13,639 bases of DNA from contig JAFATP010000074.1 of NCBI GenBank assembly GCA_019243895.1, positions 1-13,639 of the forward strand, read 5' to 3'. This DNA is from Alphaproteobacteria bacterium. Lineage in GTDB: Bacteria > Pseudomonadota > Alphaproteobacteria > Rickettsiales > SXRF01. Shown in pieces: positions 1 to 8,752 of this stretch. How positions within the stretch are numbered: position 1 is the stretch's first letter; each line of letters begins with the position of its first letter. The position numbers were made by a program, and so were the translations under genes. The notes under the pieces are model-generated. The model searched no databases. It saw only the letters and a list, made by a program, of their open reading frames with translations, and was not told where the DNA came from.

Positions 1-294
1 CCAGAAAGCCGCCAGCTTGGCGGCCTGCAGCCACTCCAGCGCCGCCGGGTGCAGTGCGTATTGCTCCAGCGAGCCATCTTCATGGTCGCGCGCAAAAAGC
101 CCCGGCAATGACAACAGCAGCGACAGCAGCACCGCCAGCAATAGCGCTTCCGCCGCGTGGCGGCGCAGGGCGTCCGGGCCCAGGCCGAAAGCGAACAGGC
201 CGAAGGCCATTAGGCAGAATCCTCCCCCGGCGAAGGCGCCGCCGCCACGCCGGAAAGCCAGCCGCGCGTCGCGCGCTATGATCAGGCGGAACAC
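1..294 (-). CDS. ccmB: Heme exporter protein CcmB, N-terminal part (cut by left edge)
   Basis: CcmB is the inner-membrane subunit of the CcmAB ABC transporter, which with CcmC, CcmD and CcmE handles heme for c-type cytochrome assembly. Reading the minus strand from a GTG at 294 gives 98 residues open to the edge. It begins with a basic stretch (IIARDARLAFRR), then a hydrophobic segment at about residues 20-38, the GPDALRR stretch, a second hydrophobic segment at about 46-64, and the CcmB hallmark EDGSLEQ at 72-78. The GTG is supported by a GGAGGA Shine-Dalgarno sequence 9 bases upstream, and it overlaps the end of ccmA by 13 bases, so the two are probably translationally coupled. The C-terminal half, with the remaining membrane segments, lies outside the window. 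A run of glycines near residues 17-25 makes this copy a little unusual. Identification is from family motifs plus the ccmA neighbour. Confidence 0.9.
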   Translation of the reverse strand, partial: MFRLIIARDARLAFRRGGGAFAGGGFCLMAFGLFAFGLGPDALRRHAAEALLLAVLLSLLLSLPGLFARDHEDGSLEQYALHPAALEWLQAAKLAAFW

Positions 295-899
295 GGGGCG
301 AAATCCTCCATCATCAGGATATGAGCGTCAAAAGACGAATGCACGGCATGCGAGGCGACAATGACAATGCCTTCATGCTGCACGCGCGTTTCAATGAGGC
401 TGCCCACCAGCGCGATTCCTTCCTTATCCAGGTAATTGGTCGGCTCATCCAGCAGCCACAGCGGGGCAGGAGAAAGCAGCAGCCGCGACAGCGCCACGCG
501 TTTCTGCCATCCGGCGGAGAGGCGGCCGCAGGCGATATGTTTTTTATCGGACAGGCCGAAATAATGCATCGCGGGAAGCGCCATCGCATGCGTATCGTAG
601 CAGTTCGCCCAGAACCGAATATTTTCTTCCACCGTGCATTCCGTTTTAACGGCGTTGGCATGGCCCACATATATGAGCGATTGCCGGAATATATCATTAT
701 TCCGCACGTCTTCGCCGCGCCAGGTGATGCCTCCCGAGACGGGCGCGGCAAGTCCCGCCAGCGTGCGCATGAAACTGGTCTTGCCGCTGCCGTTCGGGCC
801 TTTGATGAGCAGGAAGCCGCCGGGCTTCAGGCAGAAGCCCACATGCTCCAGGATCGGGACGCCGCCGCGGGCGAAGCTTACATTATCGCATATCAGCAT
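282..899 (-). CDS. ccmA: Heme exporter ATP-binding protein CcmA
   Basis: This 205-residue protein is the ATPase subunit of the CcmAB transporter; it energises release of heme-loaded CcmE during cytochrome c maturation. All ABC landmarks are visible: Walker A GPNGSGKTS at 34-42, the signature LSAGW at 127-131 (the family usually has LSAGQ), Walker B LWLLDEP at 147-153 followed by TNYLD, and an H-loop histidine at 184 (ASHAVH). The length matches CcmA proteins, which are short single-domain ABC ATPases. The ATG at 899 was chosen because homology starts there (MLICDNVSFARGG); the frame stays open upstream, but that stretch is basic and overlaps the preceding gene in another frame. I see no good Shine-Dalgarno before it, so it may depend on coupling to the upstream gene, whose stop is 28 bases away. 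The 3' end overlaps ccmB. Confidence 0.93.
   Translation of the reverse strand: MLICDNVSFARGGVPILEHVGFCLKPGGFLLIKGPNGSGKTSFMRTLAGLAAPVSGGITWRGEDVRNNDIFRQSLIYVGHANAVKTECTVEENIRFWANCYDTHAMALPAMHYFGLSDKKHIACGRLSAGWQKRVALSRLLLSPAPLWLLDEPTNYLDKEGIALVGSLIETRVQHEGIVIVASHAVHSSFDAHILMMEDFAPCSA
304..309 (-). promoter_or_regulatory. Ribosome binding site of ccmB
   Basis: The minus strand reads GGAGGA here, 9 bases before the GTG at 294. It lies inside the 3' end of ccmA and decides the GTG as the ccmB start. Confidence 0.6.
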
Positions 900-913
900 G
901 CGAAACGCGATCA

Positions 914-926
914 GGCCGCTGCGGCC
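914..926. repeat. Short GC-rich dyad before ccmA
   Basis: GGCCGC, one base, then GCGGCC forms a perfect inverted repeat; in RNA it would fold as a five-pair stem with a three-base loop. It sits between the stop of the upstream small gene and the ccmA ATG. There is no following T-run, so it is not a terminator of the usual kind. It could slow ribosomes or protect the transcript, or be chance in GC-rich DNA. Confidence 0.25.
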
Positions 927-927
927 G

Positions 928-1302
928 TCATGTGGCGTTATCCTGTATTTTTTTCTCGTATTCCTGCATCTTTTTCGCCACTTCCGCCTCCGGGTCGATC
1001 GGCTCAAAAAACCGCTTGGGATCAGTCTGGTAAACCTCGGCAACTTTGATGGTCACTTCCTCAGGAGGCTGCCCGCCTTCGCCGGAAATGATGATTTCGC
1101 CATAGGAGCCGAATTCATACAGGTTGAGGGTTCCCTCTTTCTGCGCTTCGAGAAAGGACTGATAGCGGCTGGGTTTTACCGCCACGTAGCACCAGAACGG
1201 GCGCGTCTGCTCCAGCACCCCGTAAATCAGCACGATCACCCGCGCGATATCATCAGGATTAGGCGCGGTGGCATCGCTGGAGGAAGAAGGATTATCGGCC
1301 AT
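928..1302 (-). CDS. Small protein of unknown function between acnA and ccmA
   Basis: A 124-residue soluble protein that I do not recognise as a named family. It has a Ser-rich, Pro-containing N-terminus (residues 1-17), then a mixed alpha/beta body: VIVLIYGVLEQ at 22-32, FWCYVAVKPSRY at 36-47, YEFGSYGEIIISGEG at 62-76, and a hydrophilic, probably helical tail (EAEVAKKMQEYEKKI, 105-119). There is no signal peptide, membrane segment or catalytic motif. The gene lies between acnA and ccmA on the same strand, 28 bases before ccmA, so it is probably cotranscribed with them. The ATG at 1302 is the first in the frame and has only a weak GAGAA upstream. The balanced amino-acid composition argues that it is really coding. 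It may be a conserved alphaproteobacterial protein, but that is a recollection of similar small genes, not a demonstrated match. Confidence 0.75.
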   Translation of the reverse strand: MADNPSSSSDATAPNPDDIARVIVLIYGVLEQTRPFWCYVAVKPSRYQSFLEAQKEGTLNLYEFGSYGEIIISGEGGQPPEEVTIKVAEVYQTDPKRFFEPIDPEAEVAKKMQEYEKKIQDNAT

Positions 1303-1354
1303 GACGGGTATCGGGTTCTCTTGCTTACAGGACTACATCTATTGCACGATTTTC

Positions 1355-1382
1355 AATGCAAATGCCAACATTTCCTTGCATT
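1355..1382. repeat. Stem-loop between acnA and the next gene
   Basis: AATGC-AAATG at 1355-1364 can pair with CATTT (1369-1373) and GCATT (1378-1382) around a four-base loop, with a four-base bulge. It starts six bases beyond the acnA stop codon. No T-run follows on either strand, so I read it as a possible transcript 3' structure or processing site, not a clear intrinsic terminator. The downstream genes may therefore still be read through from acnA. Confidence 0.35.
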
Positions 1383-1387
1383 AACCA

Positions 1388-4090
<2,703 letters not shown>

Positions 4091-4219
4091 GAAAAAATCT
4101 CCTTCGGGTAGACGCTAGATTGTTACCCCCATAGTATTCAAAGCAAAGGTTAAACAGTCGTTAGCGCGGGAAGGATTAAATAAGCAGGAGAAGAATTAAA
4201 AAGCAGTAAAGATATAGGA
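4091..4219 (-). promoter_or_regulatory. acnA leader and probable promoter region
   Basis: This 129-base gap lies between the end of the 498-residue gene and acnA. It is markedly more AT-rich than the genes. On the minus strand it holds the acnA Shine-Dalgarno AAGGAG (4099-4104) and a TACTAT that could serve as a -10 element (4131-4136); I find no convincing -35 at 16-19 bases from it. No hairpin plus T-run terminator for the upstream gene is evident. Promoter presence is inferred from AT content and the isolated position of acnA; the exact start site is not determined. Confidence 0.4.
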
Positions 4220-5716
4220 TTATACTACACTTCGCTCGGTGGTATCCTTGGCGGCCCGATCCGCCAGCAGCCGCGCCACCGCGCCGCCCAGCCTATCCTT
4301 GGCAAGCTCGCTGCGCTTTTCTACATATTCCGCCACCGCCAGGTCCTTTTCGCTTGCGCCGGCAAGCGCCTGCGCCGCCGGCAGGTTGCCCTTCGTCATG
4401 TCCAGCGGCGGCAGCAACTCCCGGTGCACTCCCGGAGCTTTCGCCTCTTGTAGCACCCGCGCGCTTTCCGCCACGCCGGCATGGCCATGCTGCATATTCA
4501 CCATCGCGCAGATGATTCTGGCATCCTGCGGCGTGTAGCCGTCTTCCTCGCGAATGATCTTGGCCGCCACCCATTCCGGCGCTTTGCCTTGCGCCGCAAG
4601 CTCGCGCAGATGGCTCAATCGGTGGTGTCCGTCGCCCACCACGGTCCTGCCATTCGCATATTGATAGACGGTCAGCGGTTCGGCATCCAGCAATGGGTTC
4701 CATTCGGTCCGGGTAATGCGCGCTGCGGCGGTGACGCCTTGGGCGTCGCCGTTTTTGCGGAACTGGAAAATGGCCGGATCGGCTTCGATGGCTTCCGGGC
4801 GGATCGCCACCAGCCCGTCCGTCACCTCGCGGATCTGCTCTTCGATGTGCACGCGTCGGCGCAGCGGCTCGAAGCCCGCGTAAATTTGCCGCGCCAGCGA
4901 GTCCGCCGCCACCCCGATCTTCAGGTTTTGCATGTCGGCAGCCGGAGCCGCCACGTCGATTTCGAATCCCGCGGGCAATATCGCGCGGGCAACTGCTTCG
5001 TGATAGCCCGAGTGCGGCTGGCCGGAAATGATCAGCACCCTGCCCGGCCTCGGCTTACGCTCGCTCAGCCATTGCCTCAGCGTGTCCGCCGCATCGGCGC
5101 GGGAACCGTCCGCATGCATCGGCGCGCTGATGACGGAAAAATTCTGAGAGCGCGGTACGCCGGTTGTTTTCTTTTTGTAAAGCTCCTCCATCATCGCGGC
5201 TTCGGTGGCCTGAGCGGAAGATTCATGCCGCCCGTCCAGCGGGCGGGCGCTGCCCAGCAGGTGCACCTCGCCGAATCGCACTCCCTGTTTGCGCAAGGCG
5301 TTTAAAGTGTCCAGCCGCGCATCTACCGCGTCTTGCATCGCCCCCATCACCAGCACATGGTCATACTGCTGATACATCGGCGCGCGCTGCTCCAGCTGGC
5401 CGAGCTTTTCCAGGAGCGGCATCAGCACATAGCGGTTGCGCCGAAGCATCTCCGGCTCCGCCATGTCGCAGCGTTCCACGCCCGCCGGGCGCAGCAGATG
5501 GGCCTGGGTGACATCCCGCAGCCATCCCAGCGCCGCATCACCGGAAGGAAAATCCACTTGATTGCGAATGGCTTCGGCCTGCGCGTCCGTCAGCATACCG
5601 CTCACGCCCGGCAATTCGCCGAAGGCGCCGGCGGCATGCAGCAGTTTCACCGCAGCGCGCTGCTGGTCGGCGGTAAACCAGCCGAGCGCGCGGAAAAGTG
5701 GTTTGAGCGTTGCCAT
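4220..5716 (-). CDS. Two-domain protein: YdcF/DUF218-like plus ParB-like
   Basis: A 498-residue protein without signal peptide or clear membrane segment. Residues about 118-285 follow the layout of YdcF/SanA/DUF218 proteins: a first strand with small residues (DHVLVMGAMQDAVDARL), a second strand (FGEVHLLGSARPL), a conserved-looking ATEAAMMEEL helix, and a third strand with GRVLIISGQPHSGYHEAVAR. Residues about 310-425 resemble the ParB-like fold found in large polyvalent phage and plasmid proteins: DPAIFQFRKNGDAQGVT, WNPLL, then NGRTVVGDGHHRLSHLREL (355-373), with a following helical part containing VNMQHGHAGVAESARVL. The N-terminal 100 residues and the charged C-terminal tail are unassigned. 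Both assignments are by pattern from memory; the ParB-like one is stronger because of the GDGHHRL box. A nucleotide- or DNA-related role is possible but not shown. The ATG at 5716 has only a weak GAG upstream. It stands alone on the minus strand, 59 bases after the KTSC gene. Confidence 0.75.
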   Translation of the reverse strand: MATLKPLFRALGWFTADQQRAAVKLLHAAGAFGELPGVSGMLTDAQAEAIRNQVDFPSGDAALGWLRDVTQAHLLRPAGVERCDMAEPEMLRRNRYVLMPLLEKLGQLEQRAPMYQQYDHVLVMGAMQDAVDARLDTLNALRKQGVRFGEVHLLGSARPLDGRHESSAQATEAAMMEELYKKKTTGVPRSQNFSVISAPMHADGSRADAADTLRQWLSERKPRPGRVLIISGQPHSGYHEAVARAILPAGFEIDVAAPAADMQNLKIGVAADSLARQIYAGFEPLRRRVHIEEQIREVTDGLVAIRPEAIEADPAIFQFRKNGDAQGVTAAARITRTEWNPLLDAEPLTVYQYANGRTVVGDGHHRLSHLRELAAQGKAPEWVAAKIIREEDGYTPQDARIICAMVNMQHGHAGVAESARVLQEAKAPGVHRELLPPLDMTKGNLPAAQALAGASEKDLAVAEYVEKRSELAKDRLGGAVARLLADRAAKDTTERSVV

Positions 5717-5775
5717 CGCTCTCAGCTTAGCAGGTGTATGTGACGATTTAATGACGCCGGAGAGTGGAAGCGCGA

Positions 5776-5985
5776 TTATTTTATGCGCAATGCTTCATAC
5801 TGATTTTTAATGATTTTATTAACAAAAGTCCCTTTAGAAGGCGCTTCGAGGAACGCGGCGTAAGCCGCCGGCGGAACATTCCGGTATTGATAGATGCGCC
5901 CCTTATTCAAGAATTCGATCTCCAATACGCCGTGCTCATAACCGGCGGAACGGATGGCGCTGGATGATACGGGCTCTCTGCGCAT
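5776..5985 (-). CDS. KTSC-domain small protein
   Basis: A 69-residue protein that is almost entirely a KTSC domain, a small widespread domain of unknown molecular function, sometimes seen beside nucleic-acid-related domains. The pattern runs VSSSAIRSAGYE (6-17), LEIEFLNKGRIYQYRNVP (21-38), a helix YAAFLEAPSKGTFVN (42-56) and the closing IIKNQY. I chose the ATG at 5985 because the domain conventionally begins a few residues after the start (MRREPVSSS); a TTG at 6006 would add seven residues. Neither has a strong Shine-Dalgarno. It lies between the MarR gene (42 bases upstream) and the 498-residue gene, all on the minus strand, and could be carried on the same transcript. Family assignment is fairly firm; the role is unknown. 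Confidence 0.8.
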   Translation of the reverse strand: MRREPVSSSAIRSAGYEHGVLEIEFLNKGRIYQYRNVPPAAYAAFLEAPSKGTFVNKIIKNQYEALRIK

Positions 5986-6027
5986 AGAAAGAGCATGGCA
6001 TAACAAGGCGTTAAAGATCCATCAGGA

Positions 6028-6393
6028 TCAATGCGTGCGCGACACTGAAACGATAATGTCGGCCATCGCCGCAAGATAGGCCGAGCCGCGCGCGGTGCGT
6101 TGCAGCAGCACGTTACGCTTGTCCGCCTTGTCGCGCTGGCGCCGCACGAATTTCAATTGCTCCAGCACGTCCAGCGCGCGGCATACCGCCGGCTTTGAGA
6201 TGCCCAGCCGTTCACTGAGATGCTTCACGCTATGCGCACCGGGCTCCAGGTAAATCGTCAGGAAAATACCGAGCTGCCGATTGGATAAGTCATACGGCAG
6301 CGACGCCATGGAGCGGCAGATCACCTCATGCCAGAAGGTGAGCGCCTGTAGCGTGCGCGCCGGGGGCGGACGGAGAATCGCGATTTCAGCCAT
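6028..6393 (-). CDS. MarR-family winged-helix transcriptional regulator
   Basis: A 121-residue DNA-binding protein. The winged helix is clear: LSNRQLGIFLTIYLEPGAHSVKHLSERL leads into the recognition helix ISKPAVCRALDVLEQLKFV (65-83), then the wing with the MarR-type D..D.R signature (RRQRDKADKRNVLLQRTARG, 84-103). It is somewhat shorter than typical MarR proteins (about 140-150), having reduced flanking helices for dimerisation, so it may be a compact relative. It starts one base after the stop of the aminopeptidase gene (TAA-T-ATG) with AAGGA six bases before the ATG, so the two are cotranscribed and very probably translationally linked. MarR proteins usually bind palindromic operators in their own operon promoter as dimers and respond to small ligands; the ligand here is unknown. 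Confidence 0.85.
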   Translation of the reverse strand: MAEIAILRPPPARTLQALTFWHEVICRSMASLPYDLSNRQLGIFLTIYLEPGAHSVKHLSERLGISKPAVCRALDVLEQLKFVRRQRDKADKRNVLLQRTARGSAYLAAMADIIVSVSRTH

Positions 6394-6394
6394 A

Positions 6395-7795
6395 TTATTT
6401 CCTTGCCTTGTTCTTCATTAGTTTGCCATAGCGCTCCCGCAGCAGCGCATATACCGCGCGTAAACCCTGCGCTTCGCCGCCGACGGGCCTGCCGGGGCGG
6501 GCGGCGAGATTCCAGGCCATCATGTCAATATGCAGCCAGCGCGGCGTCTGCTCCACGAACTCCTTCAGGAACAGCGCGGCGGTGATAGCCCCCGCATACG
6601 GTGAATCGGTGTCATTGCTCAAATCGGCGGTATGGCTTTTCAACATATCGCGATACGCGCCCGCGAGCGGCAGGCGGTAAAGCGTTTCTCCCGTCGCGGC
6701 GCCGGCACGCGCGAGGGCTTCGGCCAACGCGTCATCGGGGGTGAAGAACGCGGGAATATCGGTGCCGAGCGCCACCCGCGCCGCGCCGGTGAGCGTAGAA
6801 AAATCAACCAGCAGGTCGGGCTTTTCGCTGTCGGCCTCCGCCAGCGCGTCGCAGAGAATCAGGCGCCCTTCCGCGTCGGTATTGCCGATCTCCACCGTGA
6901 CGCCCTTGCGCGTTTTTACCACGTCCAGCGGGCGCATGGCGCGGCTTCCCACGGCGTTTTCCACCGAGGGGATCAGCACGCGCAGGCGCACATCAAGCTT
7001 CTGCGCCATCACCAGCCGGGCCAGGCCAAGCGCGATGGCCGCGCCGCCCATGTCTTTCTTCATCAGCCGCATGGAGGCGGCGCTTTTGATATCCAGCCCG
7101 CCGGAATCGAACGACACGCCCTTCCCCACCAGCGTCACTTTCGGGGCATTCTCCCTCCCCCAGCGCAGGTCGATCAAGCGCGGCGCATCGGCGCTAGCCT
7201 TGCCGACGGTGTAAATCGTCGGGTAATTGGCGGTGAGCAGCTCCTCCCCGGTAAGCACGCTGATTTTGGCCCCCTGCTCTTTGGCCACCTGAAGGCACAT
7301 TGCCGCCATGTGCGTGGGCAGCATATCGTTGGCCGGGGTGTTGATGAGGTCGCGCGCCAGATAGATGGATTGCGCCATCTCCCTCACCTCCGCCCCTTCC
7401 GCGCCAGGCAGCGCCAGCGACGGCGCTTCTTTCTCCGGCTCCTTGGTTTTATAGCGATGGAAACGATAAGCCCCGAGCGCCCATCCCAGCGCCAGCTGAG
7501 CCGCTTGAGGCGCTTCCACGCCGCTAAGCGCATAAACATGCGGCGGCAAGGTGGAAGCCAGCCCGGCGATCGCCCAGATGTCCGGGGGAGAGCCAGTACC
7601 CGCCACCGCCATCGCCAGTTCACCCTTGGCGGAAGGAACAAAAGCGCATGTGCCTGGCGCGGCGGGGAAATTTATGGCTTTCAGCCAGCGTTGTGCGGAA
7701 GAATCCTGCGCCTTCAGCCACGCCGGATAGCTTTCCTTGCTCACCACATGCAAAGGGAGGGCCTGCTTGGCCTCATCGACAAGCTGAAACGGCAT
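6395..7795 (-). CDS. M17 leucyl aminopeptidase (PepA/LAP family)
   Basis: A cytosolic metallopeptidase that removes N-terminal amino acids, using two divalent metal ions. The 466-residue protein has a divergent N-terminal domain (to about 130) and a complete M17 catalytic domain. Metal ligands can be placed by exact spacing to E. coli PepA: Lys225 and Asp230 in GKGVSFDSGG, Asp248 in KKDMGGAA, and Asp307 and Glu309 in the diagnostic NTDAEGRL (305-312). The catalytic Lys237 (DIKSAA) and Arg311 are also present. It is slightly shorter than PepA (about 500), and the N-terminal part does not look like classical PepA, so it may be a PepB-like or other M17 subgroup; hence no symbol. The ATG at 7795 has AGGG about nine bases upstream. 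It is first in an operon with the MarR gene and is divergent from gmhB. Confidence 0.93.
   Translation of the reverse strand: MPFQLVDEAKQALPLHVVSKESYPAWLKAQDSSAQRWLKAINFPAAPGTCAFVPSAKGELAMAVAGTGSPPDIWAIAGLASTLPPHVYALSGVEAPQAAQLALGWALGAYRFHRYKTKEPEKEAPSLALPGAEGAEVREMAQSIYLARDLINTPANDMLPTHMAAMCLQVAKEQGAKISVLTGEELLTANYPTIYTVGKASADAPRLIDLRWGRENAPKVTLVGKGVSFDSGGLDIKSAASMRLMKKDMGGAAIALGLARLVMAQKLDVRLRVLIPSVENAVGSRAMRPLDVVKTRKGVTVEIGNTDAEGRLILCDALAEADSEKPDLLVDFSTLTGAARVALGTDIPAFFTPDDALAEALARAGAATGETLYRLPLAGAYRDMLKSHTADLSNDTDSPYAGAITAALFLKEFVEQTPRWLHIDMMAWNLAARPGRPVGGEAQGLRAVYALLRERYGKLMKNKARK
6400..6404 (-). promoter_or_regulatory. Ribosome binding site of the MarR gene
   Basis: AAGGA on the minus strand, six bases before the ATG at 6393, inside the last codons of the aminopeptidase gene. 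It supports this start and coupling of the pair. Confidence 0.55.
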
Positions 7796-7923
7796 GGTAT
7801 AAGCCCTGGAACGGGGGAATTATCTGGATAGTTGCAGACACGGAATTAGCATGCTACGCCCTGTTAGGCAAGACGTTACGGAATGCGGCGTGCCGGTTCG
7901 TCGGGGAAGAATAGGTTATCGTT
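7796..7923. promoter_or_regulatory. Divergent intergenic region between aminopeptidase and gmhB
   Basis: This 128-base region must carry the start signals for two divergent units. On the minus strand GATAAT (7819-7824) is a fair -10 candidate for the aminopeptidase-MarR operon, and a second weak pair is TTGCCT with TAATTC at 17-base spacing. On the plus strand I see a TTGCAG at 7832-7837 but no good matching -10. The gmhB ribosome binding site is probably the AGG at 7913-7915. A perfect palindrome lies in the middle and is listed separately. Confidence 0.45.
7847..7856. repeat. Perfect 10-base palindrome, possible operator
   Basis: TAGCATGCTA is a perfect palindrome placed between the two divergent transcription units. 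Symmetry does not extend beyond ten bases. Its position suits a dimeric regulator such as the MarR protein encoded by the operon, but the half-site is short for that family and the link is inference. Confidence 0.35.
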
Positions 7924-8445
7924 ATGAATAAAGCGCTTTTTCTCGACCGCGACGGGGTGATCAATCTGGACACCGGCTATCCTTCCGCCCGTGAGGAAAT
8001 TGTTTTTCTTGAGCATATTTTTTCGCTCTGCCGCGCCGCCAAGGAGCAGGGTTATCTACTGCTGGTTGTCACCAATCAGGCCGGTATCGCGCGGGGATAT
8101 TACACGGAAGAGGATTTCGAGGCGCTGATGCAATGGATGCAGGAACAGTTTACCGCGCAAGGCTGCGCGCTGGACGGCTGGTATTATTGCCCGCATCACC
8201 CGGAATTCGGCGTCGGGGAATACCGCACCGCGTGCGAATGCCGCAAGCCGAAACCCGGCATGCTGCTGACCGCGGCAAAAGAGTGGGACATCGACATGCG
8301 CCGCTCCATCCTCATCGGCGACAAGGCAAGCGATATCAATGCCGCCAACGCCGCAGGCGTGGGGAACGCCTGGCAGGTGACGCAGCCAGGGAAGCTGCGG
8401 GAGGTGATGCAGCAATTCAGCGAGTTAAGCGAGGTTGCCTTGTGA
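7924..8445 (+). CDS. gmhB: D-glycero-D-manno-heptose 1,7-bisphosphate 7-phosphatase (GmhB family)
   Basis: A HAD-superfamily phosphatase of 173 residues that removes the 7-phosphate of heptose 1,7-bisphosphate in making ADP-heptose for the lipopolysaccharide core. Visible motifs: the nucleophile motif FLDRDGVIN with Asp8 and acid/base Asp10, VVTNQAGIARG (48-58) with Thr50-Asn51, and GDKASD with Asp133 and Asp137. The zinc loop that marks GmhB is complete: CPHH (Cys89, His91) and CEC (Cys104, Cys106), followed by RKPKPGM. The related histidinol-phosphatase branch shares much of this, and the anomer preferred by the enzyme cannot be read directly, so the exact substrate is inferred. The other heptose genes (gmhA, hldE) are not in the window. 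The stop overlaps the start of the next gene. Confidence 0.92.
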   Translation: MNKALFLDRDGVINLDTGYPSAREEIVFLEHIFSLCRAAKEQGYLLLVVTNQAGIARGYYTEEDFEALMQWMQEQFTAQGCALDGWYYCPHHPEFGVGEYRTACECRKPKPGMLLTAAKEWDIDMRRSILIGDKASDINAANAAGVGNAWQVTQPGKLREVMQQFSELSEVAL

Positions 8446-8747
8446 GTTTGGGACCGGAAAACCAGATCAATCAGGATGTCGAAATCATCGATGAAAAGGC
8501 CGTTCAGGCGAAAAAAGCCGAAGAAGCAATGAAGGCGCTGGGAACGTTTTTGAAAGACATGGGCACCAGCCTCCAGCGGCTTTTCAAGGTTCTGCCCAAG
8601 CCTTGCCCTCCCCTGGCCGATGTTTCGCCGGTGGAAGCGCATCACGGATCGGAGAGCGAATTCTTAGCGCAGCATTTGCCGGAGCATTTCGCCGCTGCCG
8701 TAACGCCCGGCCTTCCGCTGGGAAAGCGCGGCGCACAGCGCGGGTAA
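8442..8747 (+). CDS. Small hypothetical protein coupled to gmhB
   Basis: A 101-residue gene I do not recognise. It begins at a GTG that overlaps the gmhB stop (GTGA) and has GAGG seven bases upstream, the classic layout for translational coupling; the frame remains open further upstream inside gmhB, but that part reads as an arginine-rich shadow. Residues about 11-50 are strongly charged and probably helical (DEKAVQAKKAEEAMKALG, then LKDMGTSLQRLFKVLPKP), with an amphipathic look. Residues 54-101 are Pro/Gly/His containing and probably flexible, ending in a basic GKRGAQRG. There is no signal peptide or motif. Its stop lies five bases from the stop of the convergent methyltransferase gene. Existence is supported by start context; function is unknown. 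Confidence 0.6.
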   Translation: MSLGPENQINQDVEIIDEKAVQAKKAEEAMKALGTFLKDMGTSLQRLFKVLPKPCPPLADVSPVEAHHGSESEFLAQHLPEHFAAAVTPGLPLGKRGAQRG

Positions 8748-8752
8748 TTCCT

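Noticed and set aside
914..926. GGCCGC dyad as a terminator before ccmA
   Set aside because: No T-run follows on either strand, and the ccmA gene begins directly after it on the same strand.
900..1043. N-terminal extension of CcmA upstream of the ATG at 899
   Set aside because: The added 48 residues are very basic, overlap the preceding gene, and lie outside the ABC domain.
6632..7831. A 399-codon plus-strand open frame opposite the aminopeptidase
   Set aside because: Shadow of the M17 peptidase, whose metal ligands are all in place on the minus strand.
8133..8441. Upstream extension of the small gene after gmhB into the gmhB coding region
   Set aside because: The extension overlaps gmhB in another frame and is highly Arg-rich; the GTG at 8442 with GAGG is the better start.
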